In this document: positions 15,420 to 22,248 of the stretch, piece by piece
How positions within the stretch are numbered: position 1 is the stretch's first letter
Layout of the letters: each line of letters starts with the position of its first letter
DNA from: Actinomycetes bacterium
GTDB taxonomy: Bacteria; Actinomycetota; Actinomycetes; Mycobacteriales; Micromonosporaceae
Length of the DNA stretch: 22,248 nucleotides
NCBI GenBank assembly: GCA_021793335.1
Contig: JAJYSW010000023.1
Coordinates: forward strand, 1 to 22,248
Reading direction: 5' to 3'
Position numbers and translations under genes: made by a program
The notes under the pieces: model-generated
What the model saw: only the letters and a program-made list of their open reading frames with translations
The model's database searches: none
Told to the model about the DNA's origin: nothing

Positions 15420-17096
15420 TCAGCCCTTCGGTTCGAGCCGCTTGAAGATCTCGGCGGCGTCGAATGCCGACCAGACCGCCGGGAAGGCGTACAGGTCGTC
15501 GTCGGAGGGCCAGCCGGTGAAGTCCGCGGTGTTCCACACGCTGGTGGTGCCGCCGGTCAGGATCGGGATGTACGGCATGTCGCGGACGATCTCGGTGTGG
15601 ATCGTGTCGAAGTGCGACTGCCGGGCCTCGTCGTCGAACGAGAGCGTCGCCAGTTCGTCGAGCGCCTCGTCCACGGCGGGGTTGTCGTACCGGGCGTAGT
15701 TGTTGCCGGCGGATTCGCCGACCGGCGCGCCCGACTCGGAGTCGAAGAAGTAGTTGTAGAGGTAGTACGGGTCGGGGGCGGGGCCCTGCCAGAGCGAGTC
15801 GATCGCGAGCTCGAAGTCGCCCGAGCCCTTCTTCTCGGTCCACTCGTTCCACGAGGACTGCGCCGCCTCGATCTCGATGCCGGCTTCGGCGGCCTGGGAG
15901 GCGATGGTGGTGACCGCGGTGATGTAGTCGGTCCAGCCGGTGACGATCTCGACGGTGAGCGAGAGACGCTCGCCGTCCTTGGCGTAGACGCCGTCCTCGC
16001 CCTTGGCCCATCCGGCGTCTTCGAGGATCTGCGCGGCGCGGTCGAGGTCGGGTTCGGCCGGAGCGATCTTCTCTTCGACGGCGTCGGAGACGAATTCGTC
16101 CTGGCTGGGCGTCAGCGCGAACGTCGGCGACATCTCGCTGGCCGTGTCCATGAATGCGAGGCTGTTGATCTGGTCGCGGTCCATCGCGTAGTACAGGGCG
16201 TGGCGCACGGCCGGGTCGGTCTGGGGTCCTTCGCAGCCCATCGCGACGCTCGAACAGGTGGCGAGGACCATCTGGTTCTGCCACTGGGTGTAGGCGTCGT
16301 AGTCCGGGAAGTTCTGGTTCGTGTTCTGGATGTCGGGGATGGGGCCGGTCTGCCAGTCGACGGTGCCGGCGGCGATGGCGTCGGCGCCGGCCTGGTTGCC
16401 CGAGAGGGCGAGGAAGCGGATCTGTTCGACCGCGGGCTCGCCGCCCCAGTAGTCGGGGTTGGCCTTGTAGGTGAACGCCTGCGGTTTGAACTCGTCGAGC
16501 AGGTAGGCGCCGGTGCCCACCGGTTCTTCCATGACGTCTTCGACGGGGTTGACGTCCTTCCACAGGTGCTCGGGCACGATCGGCGTGTTCATCAGGTCGG
16601 GGCCTTTGAGGAACGCGGGTTCGTCGAAGGTGAAGACGACGTGGGTGTCGTCGACGGCGGTGACCTCGCCGTCGAAGCCGCCGTTGTTGATCGAGGGGTG
16701 TTCCTTGATCATCGCGAAGGTGAAGGCGACGTCGTCGGCGGTGAACGGTTCGTCGTCGCTCCAGGTGACGTCCTCACGGAGCGTGACGGCCAGTTCGGTG
16801 CCGTCCTCATTCCAGGACTGTTCGGTTCCCAGTAGTGGGACGGGCTCGGAGACCTGGGCCTTGTTGTAGAAGAAGAGGGTTTCGTAGATGGTGCCCAGGG
16901 CGCCGATCCGGGAGGGGGAGAAGGGGTTGAAGTTGATCTGGTAGTCGCCGGCCTGGCCGGTGTAGGCGACCAGTGTGGAGGAGTCTGCGGCGCCGTCGGA
17001 ACCGCCCGAGGAGCAGGCGGTCGACAGCAGACCGATCACGGCGGCGCTCGCGAGCGCGGCCGCGGCGCGGCGCCGCGTTCCGGTGGTGGGTGACAT
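15420..17096 (-). CDS. Extracellular solute-binding lipoprotein, family 5 (Opp/Dpp type)
   Basis: A 558-residue lipoprotein. The signal has positive residues at 8-10, a hydrophobic stretch (11-24) and the lipobox STAC with the lipidated Cys28, followed by a Ser/Gly/Asp linker. The mature part has family-5 binding-protein features such as LVAYTGQAGDYQINFNPFSP, TVTLREDVTWSDDEPFTADDV-like sequence near residues 100-120, and PIVPEHLW. Family 5 proteins bind peptides, nickel or, in many actinobacteria and thermophiles, plant oligosaccharides. Here the downstream glycosidases argue for a manno-oligosaccharide ligand, which is an inference. The ATG has AAAGGA five bases upstream. This first gene of the operon has a strong predicted promoter and a palindrome upstream, as expected for an inducible importer. 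Confidence 0.93.
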   Translation of the reverse strand: MSPTTGTRRRAAAALASAAVIGLLSTACSSGGSDGAADSSTLVAYTGQAGDYQINFNPFSPSRIGALGTIYETLFFYNKAQVSEPVPLLGTEQSWNEDGTELAVTLREDVTWSDDEPFTADDVAFTFAMIKEHPSINNGGFDGEVTAVDDTHVVFTFDEPAFLKGPDLMNTPIVPEHLWKDVNPVEDVMEEPVGTGAYLLDEFKPQAFTYKANPDYWGGEPAVEQIRFLALSGNQAGADAIAAGTVDWQTGPIPDIQNTNQNFPDYDAYTQWQNQMVLATCSSVAMGCEGPQTDPAVRHALYYAMDRDQINSLAFMDTASEMSPTFALTPSQDEFVSDAVEEKIAPAEPDLDRAAQILEDAGWAKGEDGVYAKDGERLSLTVEIVTGWTDYITAVTTIASQAAEAGIEIEAAQSSWNEWTEKKGSGDFELAIDSLWQGPAPDPYYLYNYFFDSESGAPVGESAGNNYARYDNPAVDEALDELATLSFDDEARQSHFDTIHTEIVRDMPYIPILTGGTTSVWNTADFTGWPSDDDLYAFPAVWSAFDAAEIFKRLEPKG

Positions 17097-17112
17097 CGTC
17101 GTCCTTTCACGT

Positions 17113-17163
17113 CCGCGGGCGGGGTTGCCCGCGGTTCGGAGGGGTGGCGCCGGTTCGGGCGCC
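17113..17163 (-). promoter_or_regulatory. Two stem-loops in the 5' UTR of the transporter operon
   Basis: On the minus-strand transcript, GGCGCC (17163-17158) pairs with GGCGCC (17151-17146) around a 6-nt loop, starting about where transcription is predicted to begin. CCGCGGGC (17134-17127) then pairs with GCCCGCGG (17120-17113) around AACCCC. The second ends just before the AAAGGA Shine-Dalgarno (about 17107-17102). They may stabilise the message or influence initiation; no known riboswitch is recognised. Confidence 0.45.
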
Positions 17164-17169
17164 GAAACT

Positions 17170-17199
17170 ATTATTAACGCGTTAAATTAAATGTGTCAA
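17170..17199 (-). promoter_or_regulatory. Promoter of the transporter/glycosidase operon
   Basis: Read on the minus strand, TTGACA (17199-17194, perfect -35) is followed by an 18-bp spacer and AATAAT (17175-17170, 5/6 to TATAAT). Predicted transcription start is around 17163, giving a leader of about 67 nt before the ATG at 17096. This is much closer to the sigma-A consensus than most high-GC promoters. The palindrome TTAACGCGTTAA overlaps its spacer and -10, so a bound repressor would block RNA polymerase directly. Confidence 0.7.
17174..17185. promoter_or_regulatory. Palindromic operator TTAACGCGTTAA
   Basis: A perfect 12-bp palindrome in an AT-rich island within very GC-rich DNA, flanked by TTA on the left and ATTAA on the right. 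It lies in the divergent region between the ROK regulator and the binding-protein gene, inside the minus-strand promoter spacer. The adjacent ROK repressor is the most likely binder, with auto-regulation of its own gene; the second ROK protein or the LacI regulator are alternatives. Confidence 0.65.
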
Positions 17200-17235
17200 G
17201 AAGAAGGTTCGATGGATATCGAAGGGAGGCGCCGG

Positions 17236-18498
17236 GTGCCGCACATCGAGGACGGCCGCGTCACGACGACCGGACGCATACTGGATCTCCTGCGCACGCA
17301 GGGAACGCTCAGCCGAGTCGAGCTCGCCGGGCGGACCGGCCTGACCGCCGCGACCATCACGCACGCCGTACGCCGCCTCATCGAAGGCGGACTGGTCCAC
17401 GAAGTCGGACTCGATCCGCAGCAGGGCCGCGGCCAGCCGCGGCGGCTCCTCGAACTCAACGCGGCCTCGTGGTGCGCCGTCGGCATCCAGATCGACCGGA
17501 CCACCACCACGATCGTCGTGCTCGACTTCGCCGGCGGCCGGATCGCCCACGCCGGTCTGCGCGGCTCGGGCGGCGACGGCCCGGACGCCACGATCGCGGC
17601 TCTCGCCGACCACGTCACGGATCTCCTGCGCCGCAACGGCGTGCCGCAAGAACGGGTCTTGGGCGTCGGGCTGGTCACCCACGGGCCCCAAGACCGCGAA
17701 CGGGGGACGCTGCTGACCGCCCAACCCGAGCCCGAATGGCTCGAATTCCCGTTGACCGATACGCTCTCGTCCCTACTGGGCCTACCCGTGCTGCTGGAGA
17801 ACGACGCCACGGCGGCGGCCTTCGGCGAGCAGTGGGCGGGCGCCGTGCCCACCGACACCTTCGGGTTGATCTACATGGCCTCGGGCATCGGCGGCGGCGT
17901 CGTGGTCGACGGCGAGAGCTACCGCGGCCGGGCCTCCAACGCGGTGGAGATCGGCCACGTCGCCCTCAACGGCGGGAGCGCGCGATGCGTCTGCGGGAAC
18001 CGCGGGTGCGCGCAGGCCGAAGCGGGGCCGCGCGCGGTCGTCGAACAGGTCCTCGCCGACGCGCCGCTCGCCGAACGCCTCGGCGTCAACGGCCCGCCGG
18101 ACGGTACGCTCGCGGACTTCGAACGCATCGCCCGGGCATGGCACCGCGGCGACCGGGACGCCGCCGCTCCGCTGGAGCGGTCCGCGCGCTGGATCGGCCA
18201 GGCCGCCGTCACCCTCGTCAACCTCTTCGATCTCGATACAGTCGTACTGGCGGGCCCCGCGTTCGTCACCGCCGGGCCGCTGTACCGCGAGCGCATCGCC
18301 GCCGAACTCGAACTGCGCGCGCTCAGCCGGGCGCTCAGCCGCCCCGAGGTCCGCCTCGCCGCCAACGTCGACACCGCCGCGGCCATCGGCGGGGCGCTGC
18401 ACGTGCTGCGCACCATACCGATCGGCGCCCGAGCGCCGGGGACGTCGAGCGACGTCCCGAACCATATTTCCGCACCGCCTCATGAAGGAGCATCGTGA
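17236..18498 (+). CDS. ROK-family transcriptional repressor (first copy)
   Basis: A 420-residue NagC/Mlc/XylR-type regulator. The N-terminal winged HTH (about 20-50) has LSRVELAGRTGLTAATITHA, followed by GRGQPRRLL. The sugar-kinase-like domain contains ENDATAAAFGE (188-198). The zinc site comprises His241 (EIGH) and Cys251, Cys253 and Cys258 (CVCGNRGC). The DxGGT phosphate loop of true ROK kinases is replaced by IQIDRTTTT, so it is a sensor rather than a kinase. The start is GTG at 17236, six bases after GAAGGGAGG; this aligns its HTH, END and Cys motifs at almost the same positions as in the second ROK. In-frame ATGs at 17191 and 17212 are alternatives. It is divergent from the importer operon and overlaps the following GH36 gene by 4 bp. 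It probably represses both until a sugar is bound. Confidence 0.92.
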   Translation: MPHIEDGRVTTTGRILDLLRTQGTLSRVELAGRTGLTAATITHAVRRLIEGGLVHEVGLDPQQGRGQPRRLLELNAASWCAVGIQIDRTTTTIVVLDFAGGRIAHAGLRGSGGDGPDATIAALADHVTDLLRRNGVPQERVLGVGLVTHGPQDRERGTLLTAQPEPEWLEFPLTDTLSSLLGLPVLLENDATAAAFGEQWAGAVPTDTFGLIYMASGIGGGVVVDGESYRGRASNAVEIGHVALNGGSARCVCGNRGCAQAEAGPRAVVEQVLADAPLAERLGVNGPPDGTLADFERIARAWHRGDRDAAAPLERSARWIGQAAVTLVNLFDLDTVVLAGPAFVTAGPLYRERIAAELELRALSRALSRPEVRLAANVDTAAAIGGALHVLRTIPIGARAPGTSSDVPNHISAPPHEGAS

Positions 18499-20630
18499 AC
18501 ACCGCCACCTGGACACTTCTGCGCCGCGACGGCGTCGCACTCGTCCTCGCCCACGGAGAGACGGGCCTGCCCGCCGTGCTCCACTGGGGAGCCGATCTCG
18601 GCCCGCTCACGGCGACCGACCTCGTCCACTTCGAACGGGCGACCAGCCGCCAGACCGCGCCGGGAACCCTCGACGCCGCCTGGCGGCTCCCACTCGTACC
18701 GCAGGACTCGGACGGCTGGTCGGGCCGGCCGGGCCTGCTCGCCACGCGCGAAGGTCGGCCGGTCTACCCACGGTGGACGACAACGGTCGAGCAGAGCGAC
18801 GAGGCCTCGGCCCGCTTCACGGCGATCGACGAGAACACGGGCCTGGCCCTGCTCACCCGGGTCGACATCGGTGCGGGCGGACTCGTGCTGCTCGACCACG
18901 AACTGCGCAACACCGGTGAGGCGCCGATCGACGTCGCCTGGCTGGAGGCCGCGCTCCCGGTGCCGAAGACGGCCGATCACCTCACCACATTCGCCGGCCG
19001 CTGGTCGCGTGAGAAGACACCGCTGACGACGCCGATGCCGCGCGGCACCACCGTCCGCGAATCGCGCCGGGGCCGCGGCGGCCACGACACGCCGTGGGTC
19101 ACCCTCGCCTCCGAGGGCGCTCCGCGCAACCGCCACGGCGAGGTCTGGGCGGTGCACCTGGGTTGGAGCGCCGACGTGCGCCACCGCACCGACCGCATCA
19201 CCGAGCACGTCACCGCGCTGGGCGCCGGCGAACTGCTGCGCCCCGGCGAGATCCGTCTCGCCTCCGGAGCGTCCTATCGCACGCCGAAGGCGTACTTCTC
19301 GTGGTCGGCCGCCGGACTCGACGGTGTCGCCGAGCGGTTCCACACCTGGATGCGCAGCCGCCCGCAGCACCCGAGCGGGCCCCGGCCGCTCGTGCTCAAC
19401 ACCTGGGAGGCCGTCTACTTCGATCATGACCCCGCCTATCTCGAACGGCTCGCCCGCCGGGCCGCCGAGGTCGGCGTCGAACGGTTCGTGCTCGACGACG
19501 GCTGGTTCCTCGGCCGCCGGGACGACACGGCCGGGCTGGGCGACTGGGAGGTCGACCCCGTGGTCTGGCCCGAGGGCCTCGAACCGCTGGCCGAGCTCGT
19601 CCACGCCCTCGGCATGCAGTTCGGGCTGTGGTTCGAACCCGAGATGGTGAGCCTGGACTCGGACCTCGCCCGCGCCCACCCCGACTGGCTGCTCGCCAAC
19701 CCCGCGTCCGTGCCCTCGCCAGAGGGCTTGTCCTTCCGCACCCAGTATGTGCTGGACCTGGCGAACCCCGAGGCGTTCGAGCACGTCCGGCGGCAGATGT
19801 CCGCCCTGGTCGGGCGACTGGGGATCGACTTCATCAAGTGGGACCACAACCGCGACCTCGTCGAGGCCGTCCACGACGGCGCACCGGGCACGCATGCGCA
19901 GACGCTCGCGGCCTACCGTCTGATCGAGCAGATCAAGAGCGAGCACCCGGGCCTGGAGATCGAGTCCTGCTCCTCGGGCGGCGGCCGCACCGACCTGGGC
20001 ATACTGGAGCGCACCGACCGGGTGTGGGCCTCGGACTCCAACGACCCGGTGGAACGGCAGGACATCCAACGCTGGACGGAGCTCGTGCTCCCGCCTGAGC
20101 TGATCGGTGCGCACGTCGGCCCCTCCCCCGCTCATTCCTCGGGTCGGAGCACGGCGCTCTCCCACCGCATCGCGACCTCCCTCCAGGGATCGGCCGGTTT
20201 CGAGTGGGACCTGCTGTCCTGCACCGAAGAGGAGACCGAGCGGATCAGCGAGTTCGCGGCCCTGTACAAGGAGCTGCGCGGTCTCCTGCACACCGGCACC
20301 GTGGTCCACCCCGACGCCGTCGATCCGGCGCTGCGCGTCCGCGGCGTCGTCGCAGCCGACCGCTCGGAGGCGGTGTTCACCGTGGCCACGGTGGCCTCCC
20401 CTGAGGACGCCCTGATCGAGCGGCTGCGGCTCGACGGCCTGGACCCCGAGCGGCGCTACACTGTGCGGGCACGTGAGGAGATCGGCCGCGCGCAGTGGGG
20501 CTGGGTCACTCCGTCGTGGCTCGGCGACGAGCCGGTCACGCTCCCCGGCCGCGTGCTCGCCGAAGCGGGTCTGCAACCGCCGACCCTGTGGCAGGTCCAG
20601 GCGCTGGTGCTGCACCTGACCGCGGCCTGA
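18495..20630 (+). CDS. GH36 alpha-galactosidase (classical type)
   Basis: A 711-residue alpha-galactosidase. An N-terminal beta-supersandwich (to about 295) precedes the barrel, which starts with LNTWEAVYFDHD. The motifs are FVLDDGWF (331-338), GLWFEPEMVS (377-386), the nucleophile Asp450 in FIKWDHNRD, ESCSSGGGR (490-498), and the acid/base Asp514 in WASDSNDPVER. This is the standard GH36 active site, which hydrolyses terminal alpha-1,6-galactosyl residues of raffinose-type sugars, melibiose or galactomanno-oligosaccharides. There is no signal peptide, so it is cytosolic. The start is GTG at 18495 with GAAGGAG four bases upstream; GTGA overlaps the ROK stop, so the two are translationally coupled. 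It lies between two paralogous ROK repressors. Confidence 0.95.
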   Translation: MNTATWTLLRRDGVALVLAHGETGLPAVLHWGADLGPLTATDLVHFERATSRQTAPGTLDAAWRLPLVPQDSDGWSGRPGLLATREGRPVYPRWTTTVEQSDEASARFTAIDENTGLALLTRVDIGAGGLVLLDHELRNTGEAPIDVAWLEAALPVPKTADHLTTFAGRWSREKTPLTTPMPRGTTVRESRRGRGGHDTPWVTLASEGAPRNRHGEVWAVHLGWSADVRHRTDRITEHVTALGAGELLRPGEIRLASGASYRTPKAYFSWSAAGLDGVAERFHTWMRSRPQHPSGPRPLVLNTWEAVYFDHDPAYLERLARRAAEVGVERFVLDDGWFLGRRDDTAGLGDWEVDPVVWPEGLEPLAELVHALGMQFGLWFEPEMVSLDSDLARAHPDWLLANPASVPSPEGLSFRTQYVLDLANPEAFEHVRRQMSALVGRLGIDFIKWDHNRDLVEAVHDGAPGTHAQTLAAYRLIEQIKSEHPGLEIESCSSGGGRTDLGILERTDRVWASDSNDPVERQDIQRWTELVLPPELIGAHVGPSPAHSSGRSTALSHRIATSLQGSAGFEWDLLSCTEEETERISEFAALYKELRGLLHTGTVVHPDAVDPALRVRGVVAADRSEAVFTVATVASPEDALIERLRLDGLDPERRYTVRAREEIGRAQWGWVTPSWLGDEPVTLPGRVLAEAGLQPPTLWQVQALVLHLTAA

Positions 20631-20646
20631 GGCGGTCCGTCTCGAC

Positions 20647-20698
20647 ATAGGGGGCGGGCGCGGCGACCCCAGTATCCTGGTCGGTGCCCGCCCCTTAT
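20647..20698. promoter_or_regulatory. Long inverted repeat around the putative ROK2 promoter
   Basis: ATAGGGGGCGGGC (20647-20659) and GCCCGCCCCTTAT (20686-20698) are complementary except for one G-T pair. The 26-nt centre holds CCAG/CTGG (20669-20680) and CGACC/GGTCG stems around TATCCT (20673-20678), which fits an actinobacterial -10 box. The element may be the ROK2 operator-promoter, the terminator of the GH36 transcript, or both. No good -35 box is seen. Confidence 0.5.
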
Positions 20699-20726
20699 CC
20701 CAGAGACATGCCGCGAGGAGGCCGCC

Positions 20727-21971
20727 GTGCGATCGTTCGGCTCGGACACGCGTCTGCCGACGCTGGCCGTGGTGCTCGACATCATCCGCGAACGCACGAC
20801 CGTCAGCCGCGTCGAGCTGGCCGAGGCGACCGGTCTGACGCAGGCCACCATGACGCATGCCGTCCGCAAGCTGATCGCGCTGGGGTTCGTGCAGGAGGTG
20901 GGGACGGCGCGTTCCGGCCGGGGCACGCCGCGGCGACTCCTGGGGCTCCGGCCCGAGGCGTGCTACATGGTCGGCATCCAGTTCGACCGGTTCTCGGCCG
21001 TCGGCGTGGTCGTCGACCTGGCGGGGCGCATCGTGGCGCAGCGCGAGATGCCCGGCCCCGCGGATCGGGAACCCGGCGAGGTCGTTCCCGAATTCGCCGC
21101 GCACGTGGAGGCCATGCTGGAGTCCGCGGCCGTCGACCGGTCCGCTGTGCTGGGCATCGGCCTGGCCACGTACGGGCCGCAGGACCGCGACGCGGGGGTG
21201 CTGCTGACTCCGCAGCCGACGCCCGCATGGCTCGGGTACCCGCTGGCGACGACGCTGACGGAGGCGACGGGACTGCCGGTGGTCATCGAGAACGATGCCA
21301 CCGCTGCGGGCATCGGCGTGCAGACGTTGGGGACCGCCTCGTCGAGCTTCGCCGTCGTCTTCATGTCGGGCGGCATCGGCTCCGGCGTCATCATCGACGG
21401 CCACCCGTATCGAGGGGCGACGTCGAACGGACTGGAGCTCGGCCACATCTCCGTGGACGCGCTCGGGGAGCGGTGCGGCTGCGGCAACCGGGGTTGCCTC
21501 GACACCATCGCCGGTCCCATGGCGATCGCCGGTCGGGCGCTGGAGGACCCGGCTCTGAGCGCGCGGCTCGGGCTCGGCGGCGATCCGCTCAGCGATTTCA
21601 CGCGCGTCGGCCGGGCCGCCGTGGCCGGCGACGCGGCCGCGGCCGCGCTCATCGAGGTCTCGACGCAGACGCTGGCGGTCGCGACCGTGACGTTGGTGAA
21701 CCTGTTCGACGTCGCCCGGGTCGTGCTCGCCGGGAACGCTTTCGCCGAGTTCGGAACGACCTACCGGGAGGCGCTTCAGGATGTGCTCGACCGGTCGGTG
21801 TTCATGCGTCATGTGCACAGCGTGCGCGTGGAGCTGGCCGACAACATCTCCCATGCGGCGGCTGTCGGCGGCGCCGTGGTGGTGCTGCGCAACCTGCTCG
21901 AATCCCCGAACCTGGGCGAGCGGGCGGCCCTGCGCCCGGGGGGCGAGGACCGTGCCCGGCAGGCGCGGTGA
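20727..21971 (+). CDS. ROK-family transcriptional repressor (second copy)
   Basis: A 414-residue paralogue of the upstream ROK regulator. The winged HTH (about 18-50) has VSRVELAEATGLTQATMTHA, with only two differences from the other copy in the TGLTxATxTHAVRxL core apart from conservative changes. SGRGTPRRLL, GPQDRDAGVLLTPQP, ENDATAAGIG (188-197), His240 (ELGH) and Cys250, Cys252 and Cys257 (CGCGNRGC) follow. The DxGGT kinase loop is absent (IQFDRFS), so it is a regulator. The start is GTG at 20727, five bases after GAGGAGG. It is separated from the GH36 gene by 96 bp with its own candidate promoter. The sensor domain differs more than the HTH, which suggests the same DNA target with a different ligand. 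Ligand unknown. Confidence 0.92.
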   Translation: MRSFGSDTRLPTLAVVLDIIRERTTVSRVELAEATGLTQATMTHAVRKLIALGFVQEVGTARSGRGTPRRLLGLRPEACYMVGIQFDRFSAVGVVVDLAGRIVAQREMPGPADREPGEVVPEFAAHVEAMLESAAVDRSAVLGIGLATYGPQDRDAGVLLTPQPTPAWLGYPLATTLTEATGLPVVIENDATAAGIGVQTLGTASSSFAVVFMSGGIGSGVIIDGHPYRGATSNGLELGHISVDALGERCGCGNRGCLDTIAGPMAIAGRALEDPALSARLGLGGDPLSDFTRVGRAAVAGDAAAAALIEVSTQTLAVATVTLVNLFDVARVVLAGNAFAEFGTTYREALQDVLDRSVFMRHVHSVRVELADNISHAAAVGGAVVVLRNLLESPNLGERAALRPGGEDRARQAR

Positions 21972-21983
21972 GTCGCGTGTCCG

Positions 21984-22003
21984 CCGCGAGCCTTCGGCCG
22001 CGG
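21984..22003 (+). terminator. Hairpin after the second ROK gene
   Basis: CCGCG (21984-21988), a bulged A, GCC, a TTC loop, GGC and CGCGG (21999-22003) form an 8-bp stem starting 12 nt after the stop at 21971. There is no U-tract. Position and stability make it a likely terminator for ROK2; a further GGACCG/CGGTCC pair (22016-22040) lies just downstream. Confidence 0.5.
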
Positions 22004-22248
22004 TCGCATTGCTCCGGACCGCGCATCCGGTCGTCGGTCCACGGGAGGCCGAGGCGTCCGGTGATCGCTCGATCTCGCCGGGGCGCCCGCTGAGCGGCAT
22101 GCCCGGGCCGGTGAAGGACGGAGCGCCGCCGGAGCCCACTCCGGCGGCACCGGGGCGCGCTCGGTACGCGGTGCTCGGACGGCCGGTCCCGGGTACTGGC
22201 CAGTCGGCAGTGCGCGCACGAGCGCCTCGCCGATCATCGCCTCGCCCG
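22004..22248. other. Terminal region without a supported gene
   Basis: No frame on either strand has a recognisable product. Open frames here continue antisense into the ROK gene and are Arg/Pro/Ala-rich noise. A minus-strand gene could end at 22236-22234 (TGA), but only four codons of it would lie inside the window, so it cannot be judged. Confidence 0.5.
22125..22148. terminator. 10-bp perfect hairpin near the right end
   Basis: GCCGCCGGAG (22125-22134), a CCCA loop and CTCCGGCGGC (22139-22148) form a very stable stem-loop. It lies about 150 bp after the ROK2 stop and would also lie about 85 bp beyond the end of a minus-strand gene arriving from the right. It resembles a bidirectional, U-less actinobacterial terminator. 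Confidence 0.6.

Noticed and set aside
15420..17096. Reading the binding protein as a peptide transporter
   Set aside because: Family 5 includes peptide binders, but the genes immediately downstream in the same operon are glycosidases and no peptidase is present. A sugar ligand is favoured, although not proven.
18480..22139. A very long minus-strand open frame (about 1,219 codons)
   Set aside because: It runs antisense to the GH36 and second ROK genes, both of which have intact catalytic or DNA-binding motifs. Its translation is Arg/Gly/Pro-rich with no domain; long antisense frames are expected at this GC content.
22234..22248. Possible 3' end of a minus-strand gene
   Set aside because: Only four codons and a stop lie within the window, which is not enough to support a call.

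Overview
The window is high-GC DNA with strong third-position G/C bias, dense gene packing and 1-4 bp stop/start overlaps. Together with a leaderless-looking promoter and ROK/LacI sugar regulators, this points to a filamentous or soil/plant-associated actinobacterium; the genus cannot be fixed from the sequence alone. There are no mobile elements, CRISPR arrays, tRNAs or rRNAs. Almost the whole window is one carbohydrate-utilisation locus.

Layout. 2-994 (+) is the 3' part of a glutathionyl-hydroquinone reductase-like gene that enters from outside the window. 1044-2078 (+) is a LacI-family regulator with an apparently leaderless promoter. It converges, across a GC-rich hairpin at 2089-2119, on a ten-gene minus-strand array running from about 17163 down to 2139. 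In transcription order this array encodes an Opp/Dpp-type ABC importer (lipoprotein binding protein, two permeases, two ATPases), a GH42 beta-galactosidase, a GH2 beta-mannosidase, a GH36 alpha-galactosidase, an AGE-family mannose isomerase/epimerase and a PfkB fructokinase. Divergent from the binding-protein gene, on the plus strand, are a ROK repressor (17236-18498), a second GH36 alpha-galactosidase overlapping it by 4 bp (18495-20630), and a second, paralogous ROK repressor (20727-21971). The last 277 bp hold hairpins but no convincing gene.

How the genes fit together. None of the hydrolases shows a signal peptide, whereas the binding protein is a clear lipoprotein. Oligosaccharides are therefore probably captured outside, imported intact and trimmed in the cytoplasm. 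The enzyme set (beta-galactosidase, two alpha-galactosidases, beta-mannosidase) matches fragments of a galactosylated (gluco)mannan. Side chains of the type beta-Gal-alpha-Gal-Man, as in eudicot primary-wall beta-galactoglucomannan, would use every glycosidase present. Released mannose would be isomerised to fructose and phosphorylated to fructose-6-phosphate by the last two, translationally overlapping genes.

Control. The divergent spacer 17097-17235 holds a near-consensus minus-strand promoter (TTGACA, 18 bp, AATAAT) whose spacer contains the perfect palindrome TTAACGCGTTAA, an apparent repressor operator. The two ROK proteins have nearly identical HTH recognition helices, so they may share or compete for it. 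Two large inverted repeats inside the array (6571-6605 and 6653-6726) may divide it into expression segments.
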